A program made the position numbers and the translations under genes. A stretch of DNA of 24,098 nt from Pseudomonadota bacterium (GTDB lineage: Bacteria; Pseudomonadota; Gammaproteobacteria; Burkholderiales; Burkholderiaceae_C): contig JAEWPH010000218.1 of NCBI GenBank assembly GCA_023460715.1, positions 1 to 24,098 on the forward strand. Reading direction: 5' to 3'. Below, one piece after another: positions 1 through 6,623 of the stretch. Position 1 is the first letter of the stretch, and each line of letters starts with the position of its first letter. The notes below the pieces were generated by a model, which saw only the letters and a program-made list of their open reading frames with translations, was not told the DNA's origin and did not search any database.

Positions 1-140
1 CGGCTGCCGCGGCCCTGGCGCCATGGCCGCTGCACGGCGGCGGCCCCGGCAGCCGCAGCCAGCGCCAGGCCAGCGGCCATGCACAGCAAGCGCCGTCGGC
101 CCCAGCCGCCGCTGGCCGCTGGATCACATGCGCGTGTCAT
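1..140 (-). CDS. Unidentified exported protein, N-terminal fragment (cut by window edge)
   Basis: A reading frame opens at ATG 140-138 and runs off the left edge after 46 codons. It overlaps the end of nosL by 17 bases, so it would be the next gene of the leftward nos operon. The visible part reads as an export signal: a twin-arginine-like GRRRLL at about residues 14-19, then a hydrophobic Ala/Leu-rich stretch (about 21-35), then QRPWRQG. An internal ATG at codon 21 is possible but would lose the basic region. The ribosome-binding site is weak (GGCGG-like). I cannot name the product. Its position after nosL suggests an accessory, redox or copper protein, but that is inference from location only. 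Confidence 0.4.
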   Translation of the reverse strand, partial: MTRACDPAASGGWGRRRLLCMAAGLALAAAAGAAAVQRPWRQGRGS

Positions 141-711
141 GCTGTGCACCGCCGCTCAGATCGGCCATGGCCGGCGTGACCTCGGCAAACCGCAGCACCT
201 GCCCGCCGTGTGCCTGCGCAAACTGCCGCGCATCGCCTTCCTGCGCAAAGCTGGCAATCGTCGGGCCCATCGAGCCGTGCCGGCGCGAGCCCTGCACATA
301 GAAGGCGGTCCTGGCATCGATCCAGTGGCCCCGCGGCTGCTCCCAGTCGGCCCGGCCCATGTCCTGCACGTACACCGCCTGCACGGCGCGCACCTGCTCG
401 CCCGCCAGCAAGGTGCTGAACAGCTCCACGGTGTCGCAGAAGAAGTCCGGCGCAGCCTGCCCGGCGTGGTGCACCTGGGCTTTCGGCCCGGGGTAGTCGG
501 CCAGCAGCATGCCGTCCAGCGAGCAGCTGGTACCCGCCTCGATCTCGCGCGGCCCGCCGCCGGCCGCAGGCCCGGCCGCATCGGAGCAGCCGGCCAGCCA
601 GGCCGGTCCGGCCACCGCAACGGCCAGCCCCCCCGCTGCCGTCCCGAGGAAGCGGCGCCGGCCGTGGCAGGCACAGCGCAGAGAAGGTGGAGAGGACTTC
701 GTCGATGTCAT
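124..711 (-). CDS. nosL: NosL, copper-binding lipoprotein for nitrous oxide reductase maturation
   Basis: 195 residues. NosL is the membrane-anchored copper chaperone that delivers Cu(I) to the NosDFY/NosZ assembly line. The N-terminus has RRRFLG at residues 18-23, a hydrophobic stretch and a lipobox LAGC with Cys42, so it looks like a Tat- or Sec-exported lipoprotein. The family segment before GMLLADYPGPK reads C63-S-L-D66-G-M68; in the Pseudomonas form I recall the position of D66 is a second cysteine (CxxCGM). The later D/H/S-rich part (WIDARTAFYVQGSRRHGSMG) also fits NosL. The start ATG overlaps the nosY stop (ATGA), which fixes the start and implies translational coupling. It is the sixth gene of nosZRDFYL. 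Identification is firm; the metal ligands are less certain. Confidence 0.9.
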   Translation of the reverse strand: MTSTKSSPPSLRCACHGRRRFLGTAAGGLAVAVAGPAWLAGCSDAAGPAAGGGPREIEAGTSCSLDGMLLADYPGPKAQVHHAGQAAPDFFCDTVELFSTLLAGEQVRAVQAVYVQDMGRADWEQPRGHWIDARTAFYVQGSRRHGSMGPTIASFAQEGDARQFAQAHGGQVLRFAEVTPAMADLSGGAQHDTRM

Positions 712-1523
712 GGCTTGAACCTCCAGCCCGCCAGACCCAGCGGCACGGCGATCCAGCCCCCCATCACCGCGCCCATCAGCCAGGGCTTGGCCATGGCAGG
801 GGGAACGACGCTGGAAAGCCCGTACATCGTGCGCACGTCTTCGAGCGAAAACACGTTGAGGATGCGGAACACGTCCGCGGGATTGAGCAGCAGCAAGTAG
901 GCGACGGCATCGCCGCCATAGCGCCCGCCGGTGGACACGAGCAGGCCCAGCAGCAGCAGGTCGAACACGAGCACGAAGAAGAACCAGGTGGCGATGGCCA
1001 GGCCCGAGGCGCGCGTGCGCTCGCTGGCCAGCACGGACAGCAGCACCGCCAGGCTCAGGAAGGCCAGTCCCAGCAGCACCGAGCTCAGCATGAAACCGAT
1101 GTAGTGGAAGAGCCCCGCGCCCCCGGCCTGCTGCCACAGCAGCAGGGCCACGACGCCGAAGCCCCCTAGCGTGGACGCTGTGAGCGCGCCTGCCAGGCCG
1201 AGGTATTTGCCCAGCAGCAGTTCCACCCGCGTGAGGGGCAGCGACAGCAGCAGGTCCAGCGATCCGCGCTCCCGCTCGCCGACGATGGCGTCGAAGCCCA
1301 GCAGCAGCGCGATCAGCGGAATCAGGTAGATCACCAGGCTGACCAGGCTGGCGATGGTGAACTCGATGGACCGCACGCCCACCGCGCCCTGCTGCGCGCC
1401 GCCGAAATAGGTGATGGCCAGCGAGAACGCCATGAACACCAGCGCCACCGCCAGCACCCAGCGGTTGCGCAGCCGATCGCGGAACTCCTTGGCCGCGATG
1501 GCGAGGATCGGGCTCAATTGCAT
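708..1523 (-). CDS. nosY: NosY, ABC-type permease subunit of the NosDFY copper-site maturation complex
   Basis: 271 residues, near the usual family length. NosY is the inner-membrane permease that pairs with the ATPase NosF and the periplasmic NosD to supply sulfur and help assemble the CuZ centre of NosZ. The sequence begins with an amphipathic helix (KEFRDRLRNR) and has about six membrane segments, roughly at 21-41, 55-77, 108-130, 142-164, 173-197 and 245-265. The loop after the second segment (GERERGSLDLLLSLPLTR) is typical of ABC-2 permeases and probably contacts the ATPase. The start at 1523 lies inside the last codons of nosF (10-bp overlap) and the stop overlaps nosL, so this gene sits within a tightly coupled chain. 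I saw no frameshift or missing segment. Confidence 0.93.
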   Translation of the reverse strand: MQLSPILAIAAKEFRDRLRNRWVLAVALVFMAFSLAITYFGGAQQGAVGVRSIEFTIASLVSLVIYLIPLIALLLGFDAIVGERERGSLDLLLSLPLTRVELLLGKYLGLAGALTASTLGGFGVVALLLWQQAGGAGLFHYIGFMLSSVLLGLAFLSLAVLLSVLASERTRASGLAIATWFFFVLVFDLLLLGLLVSTGGRYGGDAVAYLLLLNPADVFRILNVFSLEDVRTMYGLSSVVPPAMAKPWLMGAVMGGWIAVPLGLAGWRFKP

Positions 1524-2518
1524 GCCATGCCTCCCGTTGGTGCCGTGGGCCCTGGCAGTCCGAAGAACACGTCCTCCAGCGAGGGCTCGTGGATGTCGAT
1601 GTCGCTGACCTGCGGGCCCAGGCGGGCCAGCAGGCCCAGGACCGCCATCTTGTCCTCGCGGGGGCAGGTCAGGCGCCAGCCCGGCGGCTCGTGGGCCACG
1701 GCGACGGAGGGCAGCTGCTGCAAGGTCTGCTGGAGCAAGGCGCTGTCCTCCGTGCCACGCGCCGACAGCGTCACGGCGATGCGCAGCGGCATGTGGGCCT
1801 GCTCCCGCAGCATGGCGACGCTACCCAGGGCCTGCAGGCGCCCCTCGGAAAGAATGGCGATGCGGTCCACGCGCTCCTGCAGCTCGGACAGGATGTGCGA
1901 GGTGATCACCACCGTGACGCCCTGCGCCTGCAGCTCGCGCAGCGTGGCATAGAAGCTGCGGATGGCCGCGGGGTCCAGCCCGTTGGTGGGCTCGTCGAGC
2001 AGCAGCACCCGGGGCGTGCCCAGCAGCGCCTGGGCGAAGCCGAGGCGTTGGCGCATGCCCTTGGAGTATTCCCGCACAGCGCGCCTGCCAGCTCCGTCCA
2101 GGCCCACGCGCTCCAGCGCAGGCGCGCAATGGGACCGGTCCACGCCCTTGAGCCGGGCGAAGAATTCCAGCGTCTCCAGGCCGCTGAGGTTGTCGTACAG
2201 GACCACGTTCTCCGGCAGGTAGCCGACGTGGCGGCGCGCATCGCGAAAGCCGGGGCCCTGCACGTCGGCGCCCAGCACATCGATGACGCCGGAGGTCGGC
2301 GCCACCAGGCCCAGCACCATCTTGAACAGCGTGCTTTTGCCCGCGCCGTTGTGGCCGATCAGGCCGAACAGCTCGCCGCTGCCGATGTCCAGGTCGATGC
2401 CGTCCACCGCGTGCACCGCGCCATAGTGCTTGTGCACGCCGCGGATGCGGACGGCACCGTCGTCACCACCGCCCGGCGGGGCGGCATCAGGGTTGCAGGG
2501 GTTGCGGCTGTCGTTCAC
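1514..2518 (-). CDS. nosF: NosF, ATPase subunit of the NosDFY ABC transporter
   Basis: 334 residues if the GTG at 2518-2516 is the start. It is the cytoplasmic ATPase that powers NosDFY during CuZ assembly of NosZ. Walker A is GHNGAGKS at residues 55-62; the signature is YSKGMRQRLGFA in place of LSGGQ, as is common in this subfamily; Walker B is VLLLDEPTNGLD. The C-terminal part after about residue 230 is the regulatory tail of drug- and copper-type ABC ATPases. There is no in-frame ATG until far upstream inside nosD, and GGAAGG lies 6 bases before the GTG, so GTG is the best start. It leaves about 20-25 residues of Pro/Gly-rich N-terminal extension before the conserved VRIRGVHKHYG. It overlaps nosD by 32 bp and nosY by 10 bp. 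Confidence 0.92.
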   Translation of the reverse strand: MNDSRNPCNPDAAPPGGGDDGAVRIRGVHKHYGAVHAVDGIDLDIGSGELFGLIGHNGAGKSTLFKMVLGLVAPTSGVIDVLGADVQGPGFRDARRHVGYLPENVVLYDNLSGLETLEFFARLKGVDRSHCAPALERVGLDGAGRRAVREYSKGMRQRLGFAQALLGTPRVLLLDEPTNGLDPAAIRSFYATLRELQAQGVTVVITSHILSELQERVDRIAILSEGRLQALGSVAMLREQAHMPLRIAVTLSARGTEDSALLQQTLQQLPSVAVAHEPPGWRLTCPREDKMAVLGLLARLGPQVSDIDIHEPSLEDVFFGLPGPTAPTGGMACN

Positions 2519-3782
2519 GCCAGGCCTTCCACAAGGGGGTAAGGGGTTGCATGCCGGGACGGGGATCGACCACGGTCGGCACGCGCAGGATGGGAAATTG
2601 CTGGCCCACCAGCCGCAGCGCCTGGACGGCGGGGCTGGCCAGCAGCAGCTTGACGGCGGGATACCGCCAAGTGAGGCGGTCCACCATGTCGTTGGCCTCG
2701 TAGGGCACGTCGCCGAAACCGTCGCCATCGCGGTCCCAGCCCAGGTAGTTGCTCCAGTAATTGCCCCGCGGGCCACCCCAGCGCTCGTCGCGCGCACCGA
2801 CGTAGCGCACCTGCTCGCGGTTGCCGATGAAGTCGTTGCCGTCCACGGCATTGCGCGTGGAACCGGCCGAGAGGTGCACCCCGATCGCATTGCCCGTGAT
2901 GAGGTTGCCGCGCAGCTGGGCGTATTCCACGTCGTAGATGAAGAACCCCCGCGCGTTGCGCGCGACGATGTTGCCCTCGACCACCGAATCCTGCAGCGTG
3001 CGCAGCATGATCCCGTGGTCGGTATTGCCCCAGGCGCGGTTGTTGCGCACCGTCTGGTCGCGCACTTCCATCAATGCCAGGCCGCCGCGGTTCAGGTACG
3101 TGTCGTTGTCCTCCCACAGGTTGTAGTAGGAGTTCATGTAGTGCGTGCCATAGCGGCTGTGGTGCAGCCGGTTGCCGCGGAAGACGGCATGGTGCGACAC
3201 GTCCACATACAGCGCGTCGCGCACGAAGCTGATGTGGTTGCGTTCGATGCGCGCGCCGCGGGTGTTGTACAGCTGCACGCCGTTGCCGCGCTGCGAGGAG
3301 TTGGCGTCGCGCAGCCCGGTGATGGTGTTGTCCAGCACCTGCACGTCGTCGGCCTTCTCGATCCACAGCCCGAACAGGTTGTAGGTGAGGTCGCAGCGGC
3401 GCACGATGGCGCGGTGCGCGCCGGGCTGGATGTAGATGCCGGCGTTCTGGTCCTTCAGGCTGGTGCCCGAGTCGCGCACGATCAGCCCCTCGATCACCAC
3501 GTCGGGCGCGGTCACCCGAATGGTGTCGCCCGCCTGCCCCCCGCTCAACGTGGGCCTGCCTACGCCACGCAGCGTCAGCGGCCGGTCGATACGCAGGTTG
3601 GCGCGGTAATGGCCGCGCTGCACTTCCAGCACGTCCCCGGCCGCGGCGGCATCCACCGCGGCCTGCAGATCCTGCCCCGGCAAGACCTGCACGGTGGCGG
3701 CGTGGGCCGCAGTCACGTGCCAAGCCAGGCAGAGCGCCAGGCAGGCCCGGAATACCGGCGGCAAGGCGCGGGGACGGCTCAT
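2487..3782 (-). CDS. nosD: NosD, periplasmic right-handed beta-helix protein of NosZ copper maturation
   Basis: 431 residues. NosD is the periplasmic partner of NosFY and docks copper carriers and NosZ during CuZ assembly. Residues 1-28 form a Sec signal peptide ending in AHA, followed by VQVLPGQDLQAAVDAAAAGDVLEVQRGHY, the usual opening of CASH/carbohydrate-binding beta-helix proteins. The middle (about 80-330) is a run of short repeats with N/G/D turns (for example NAGIYIQPG, NGVQLYNTRGARIERN, NRGGLALMEVRDQTVRNN, DHGIMLRTLQDSVVEGN) that form coils of the beta-helix. The C-terminal GPRGNYWSNYLGWDRDGDGFGD segment is highly characteristic of NosD. The start ATG overlaps the nosR stop (ATGA). 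Longer frames upstream are read-through of the nosR antiframe and are not used. Confidence 0.94.
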   Translation of the reverse strand: MSRPRALPPVFRACLALCLAWHVTAAHAATVQVLPGQDLQAAVDAAAAGDVLEVQRGHYRANLRIDRPLTLRGVGRPTLSGGQAGDTIRVTAPDVVIEGLIVRDSGTSLKDQNAGIYIQPGAHRAIVRRCDLTYNLFGLWIEKADDVQVLDNTITGLRDANSSQRGNGVQLYNTRGARIERNHISFVRDALYVDVSHHAVFRGNRLHHSRYGTHYMNSYYNLWEDNDTYLNRGGLALMEVRDQTVRNNRAWGNTDHGIMLRTLQDSVVEGNIVARNARGFFIYDVEYAQLRGNLITGNAIGVHLSAGSTRNAVDGNDFIGNREQVRYVGARDERWGGPRGNYWSNYLGWDRDGDGFGDVPYEANDMVDRLTWRYPAVKLLLASPAVQALRLVGQQFPILRVPTVVDPRPGMQPLTPLWKAWRERQPQPLQP

Positions 3783-6385
3783 GCGATCAGCCATCCCAGG
3801 GCCTTGAAAGACAGGAACAGCGTGGCGCCGATGAGCAGGTTCTTGAAGCCCACATAGCTCAGCATGTCCATCCATCCGGCAACGCGGTACTGGTCGCGCC
3901 ACCACGGGCCGTCTTTCACGTAGCGCTTGCCCGACATGCGGATGAGCACCTCGTACACGCTCCAGCCGAACCACCAGCCGATGAGCAGCCCGCTGGACAG
4001 GTGCCCCAGCGCTGCCATCACCCACACGGCGCTCACGGCCACCGCCAGGGAGAGGCCGGCCCCCTGCAGCGCGCGCTGCGACGCCCAGCCCTCGCGGCTC
4101 CAGGGCCACAGATGGTCCACCACCTCCAGCCACAGCCAGCGCAGCCCGCGGGCGCCCGCCTTGTGCTCCGGCGCCACCGGCGGCGTGGGCATGCGTGGGT
4201 CCGGCCCCTGCGCTGCCTTCGGGGCGATCTGGTCGGCCACGGTTGCCGGTTGGATGGGGATGAAATAGCCGTTGCGGCCGATGGGCGTGATCTCCAGCCC
4301 GTCGCGCTCGCGGCGCTTGCGTTCGCGGGCCAGCGGCGGGCAGCCCTTCACATCGGTGTAGAGCACCATGCAGTCCAGGCAGTGCAGGCACTCGCGGTGG
4401 TCGATGCGTCCGTCGGCGTCGATGGCCTGGGCGCCGCAGCCGGTGGCGCACGCCTTGCAGCTGTTGCAGTCCTGCTTGCGGCGCAGGCCGAACCAGCGGA
4501 AGGTGCTGGGCATGGCGAGCGAGGCGCCCAGCGGGCACAGGTACTTGCAGAACGGCCGCTCGATGAAGATGGACAGGCCCAGCAGCACGCACACGAAGAG
4601 CCCGTAGGGCCAGGCCCGGTTCGTGATGCCCACGAGGAAGGTGGTCTTGAACGGCTCCACCTCGGCCAGCTTCTCGGCCAGGCCCATGGAGAACATCGAT
4701 ACCGCTAGCAGCACGAAGAACACCGCGTACTTCACCCACTTGAGGCGGTCGTGCCAGCGCTGGGGCAGCTGCGTCTGGAAGCGCTTCAGTCCCACGGCGC
4801 GCGCCACCTTGTACAGCGCCTCCGACAGCGATCCGAACGGGCACATCCAGCCGCAGAACAGCCCGCGGCCGAACAGGAACACGGTGACGATGATGAAGAT
4901 CCAGAACAGGAAGATGAACGGATCGGACAGGAACAGCGACCACGTCCACTGGAACAGCAGGGCATGGAACCAGGTGAGCACCTGCGTGATCGACGGCTGG
5001 GCCATGGCACCGAAGCCGACGAAGCCGATGGACAGCGCCCAGGCCGTGTATTTGAAGGCGTTCACCGGCCACTTGTTCTTGTGCGTGGCGCGGCGCGTCA
5101 GCCGTTCGCGCAGGGCATAGACCACCGTGACAGCCACCAGCAAGGCGGCGAACAGGACGATCTCCACCGCCCGCGTCTTCCACACCCGCACCCAGGGCGC
5201 ATCGGCCTCCTTCACCACGGGGCGCCCGCCTTCCAGCGCGGCGGCGGGCAGCCAATAGGCGGCGTCGAAGCTGGTGAAGCTGCGGGTGCCGGTGGCGCGG
5301 TCCACCCGGTTGCCCAGGAAGCTGAGCTTCCAGGGGTAGGCCGCCGAGAAGGCCTGCGAGCGGATCACGAAGATGGCGGACTCATTGAACGCCGGCGCGC
5401 CCGCCGCGCCCAGGCCGTAGAGGTTGAGGTAGTCCAGATCGCGGAAGGTGAAGGCGTCGCCCCCCTGGCGCACCTGCACCCGATCGTAGAGACCGCCGCG
5501 CACGAAGCCGGAGCCCTTGAACGACTCGGCCCCGCGGGTGCGGATGATGAAGATCGCATGCTCGTGCGGCTTCAGTTGCGACCGCAGGTTGGCCCAGCCG
5601 CTGTCGCCCAGCAGGCTGCGGCCCACGTCGGGGTGGTTGAGGTCGCCGAACCACAGCTCGATGAAGGGCTCGGCCGCCTTGTCCAGGCCCACCTGTTCCG
5701 TGCGCACGGCCAGCCGCTGCACATAGCCTTGCTGCACGAGCGCGTCCCAGCCCAAGCGCTGCGCGAGCGGCTGGTACTGCGCGGGTTCCCGCGCCGTGGG
5801 CGCCAGAATGCCCACCTGCTTGGCCACCGCCGTGGCCGAGGTACCGATGACCTGGTTCTGCGCAATGACGGTCACCGTGGCGCCCGAGATGGCATCCACC
5901 CCCAGCACCTCTTCCTCGGGCCGGGACTGCCCGACCTCGATCTTGTCCGCCACCGACTTGCCGATGTACTGCGCGTTGAAGTTCAGCAGCGCGGATTCGG
6001 GAATGCCCAGCAGCAGGATGGGCTCGGAATGCTTGATGACCTTGATGCCCACGTACCGGCCGCGCACGTCCATGCCGATCAACGTGACGACCGGCTTGCC
6101 CGAGTAGGCGGGCGTGTCGGTGATGTCGGTGGACAGCATGACGTAGCCCAGCAGCTTGCCCTCGGGACCGGCACGGTCGTAGGCCTCCACGTAGGGCGGC
6201 TGGCCCTTGCGCTCGGAGAAATGGCCAGCACCGGGGAAGGCGTCGCCGCAGGGCACGAGCGCGCAGAGGTCGGGCGCCGTCGCCAGGTTGGCGGGCAGCG
6301 CGGCCTCGTAGGCGCCTGCATGGGCCAGGGGCGACAGCAGCAGGGCCAGGAGGAAGGCGGCAAGCCGCAGGCCGTGGGACATCAT
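3779..6385 (-). CDS. nosR: NosR, membrane flavo-iron-sulfur protein that donates electrons to NosZ
   Basis: 868 residues. NosR is a polytopic inner-membrane protein needed for NosZ activity and nos expression; it passes quinol-derived electrons to the periplasm. A signal-like segment (1-23) is followed by a periplasmic FMN-binding domain with SGATVTV at about 167-173; a threonine here is the expected covalent FMN site. Membrane segments begin at about 410. Polyferredoxin motifs follow: CGWMCP (about 512), CKYLCP (about 613), CNSCKACATGC (about 640) and HRECLHCLDC (about 665). The tail after about 680 contains three further hydrophobic segments ending LFLSFKALGWLIA and makes the protein longer than the roughly 725 residues I recall for Pseudomonas NosR. 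It starts with two consecutive ATGs and has no good Shine-Dalgarno; an interspersed repeat lies just upstream. It overlaps nosD by 4 bp. Confidence 0.95.
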   Translation of the reverse strand: MMSHGLRLAAFLLALLLSPLAHAGAYEAALPANLATAPDLCALVPCGDAFPGAGHFSERKGQPPYVEAYDRAGPEGKLLGYVMLSTDITDTPAYSGKPVVTLIGMDVRGRYVGIKVIKHSEPILLLGIPESALLNFNAQYIGKSVADKIEVGQSRPEEEVLGVDAISGATVTVIAQNQVIGTSATAVAKQVGILAPTAREPAQYQPLAQRLGWDALVQQGYVQRLAVRTEQVGLDKAAEPFIELWFGDLNHPDVGRSLLGDSGWANLRSQLKPHEHAIFIIRTRGAESFKGSGFVRGGLYDRVQVRQGGDAFTFRDLDYLNLYGLGAAGAPAFNESAIFVIRSQAFSAAYPWKLSFLGNRVDRATGTRSFTSFDAAYWLPAAALEGGRPVVKEADAPWVRVWKTRAVEIVLFAALLVAVTVVYALRERLTRRATHKNKWPVNAFKYTAWALSIGFVGFGAMAQPSITQVLTWFHALLFQWTWSLFLSDPFIFLFWIFIIVTVFLFGRGLFCGWMCPFGSLSEALYKVARAVGLKRFQTQLPQRWHDRLKWVKYAVFFVLLAVSMFSMGLAEKLAEVEPFKTTFLVGITNRAWPYGLFVCVLLGLSIFIERPFCKYLCPLGASLAMPSTFRWFGLRRKQDCNSCKACATGCGAQAIDADGRIDHRECLHCLDCMVLYTDVKGCPPLARERKRRERDGLEITPIGRNGYFIPIQPATVADQIAPKAAQGPDPRMPTPPVAPEHKAGARGLRWLWLEVVDHLWPWSREGWASQRALQGAGLSLAVAVSAVWVMAALGHLSSGLLIGWWFGWSVYEVLIRMSGKRYVKDGPWWRDQYRVAGWMDMLSYVGFKNLLIGATLFLSFKALGWLIA

Positions 6386-6390
6386 GACGC

Positions 6391-6452
6391 TATTATTTTG
6401 ATAGCTGCTTGCGCTTATCCATCAAGCGCCAGCGGCATTTTTGACTCAAATC
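6391..6452 (+). repeat. Interspersed intergenic repeat, copy 1 (nosZ-nosR spacer)
   Basis: The core from 6401 to about 6436 matches 20704 to about 20739 almost base for base: both have ATAGCTGCTTGCGCTT, then ATCCATCA, then GCGCCAG and GGC, differing by one inserted T and one missing A. The flanks are A+T-rich in an otherwise very GC-rich region. The core folds: GCGCTT and AAGCGC pair around the loop ATCCATC, extended by GCT/AGC with one mismatch. From memory, similar AT-flanked elements are scattered between genes in Acidovorax and related Comamonadaceae; that recollection needs a search. No coding function is proposed. It lies directly upstream of nosR and is in the opposite orientation to nosR transcription. 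Confidence 0.75.
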
Positions 6453-6479
6453 CAGGAAAGCCCCGCAGCACGACCCGTC

Positions 6480-6530
6480 GCGCGGCCCGCCGGGGGGCAG
6501 CCCCGCGGGGACCGCCGGGCGAGGCCGCGC
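6480..6530. other. GC-rich dyad in the nosZ-nosR spacer
   Basis: GCGCGGCC (6480-6487) pairs perfectly with GGCCGCGC (6523-6530). The inner CGCC (6488-6491) pairs with GGCG (6518-6521) beside one unpaired A, giving about 12 bp of stem. A nested GGGGC/GCCCC lies inside. No T-run follows on either strand, so a classical intrinsic terminator is unlikely. It may add to the mRNA structure between nosZ and nosR. Confidence 0.45.
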
Positions 6531-6544
6531 CAGCAGCGGGCTCT

Positions 6545-6598
6545 GCGTCCCCCCGCCCGCTGTGCGCCATCACGGCGAAAGCGGGCAGGGACGGACGC
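6545..6598 (-). other. Strong stem-loop 25 bases after the nosZ stop (processing, stabilising or attenuating element)
   Basis: In the nosZ transcript (minus strand) GCGTCC pairs with GGACGC and, after a 2-nt bulge, CCCTGCCCGCT pairs with AGCGGGCGGGG (one G-U). This gives 17 bp of stem, with an apical CGCC/GGCG stem and a 5-nt loop. The corresponding plus-strand RNA would carry a C-A mismatch (6554/6587) where the minus-strand RNA has a G-U pair, which favours function in the nosZ message. No U-tract follows. The likely role is protection of the nosZ 3' end or partial termination before nosR, giving more NosZ than maturation proteins; this is inference. Confidence 0.6.
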
Positions 6599-6623
6599 GG
6601 GCCAGCCGCCCGGGGGCGTTCGA

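Noticed and set aside
2487..5255. Extension of nosD upstream to 5255 (922 codons)
   Set aside because: The added part is nosR read in another frame; the true start is ATG 3782, directly before a signal peptide and coupled to the nosR stop.
6415..6623. Coding potential in the nosZ-nosR spacer (reverse strand)
   Set aside because: The open frame there is a continuation of a shadow frame of nosZ through GC-rich dyads and the repeat, with no start or ribosome site of its own.
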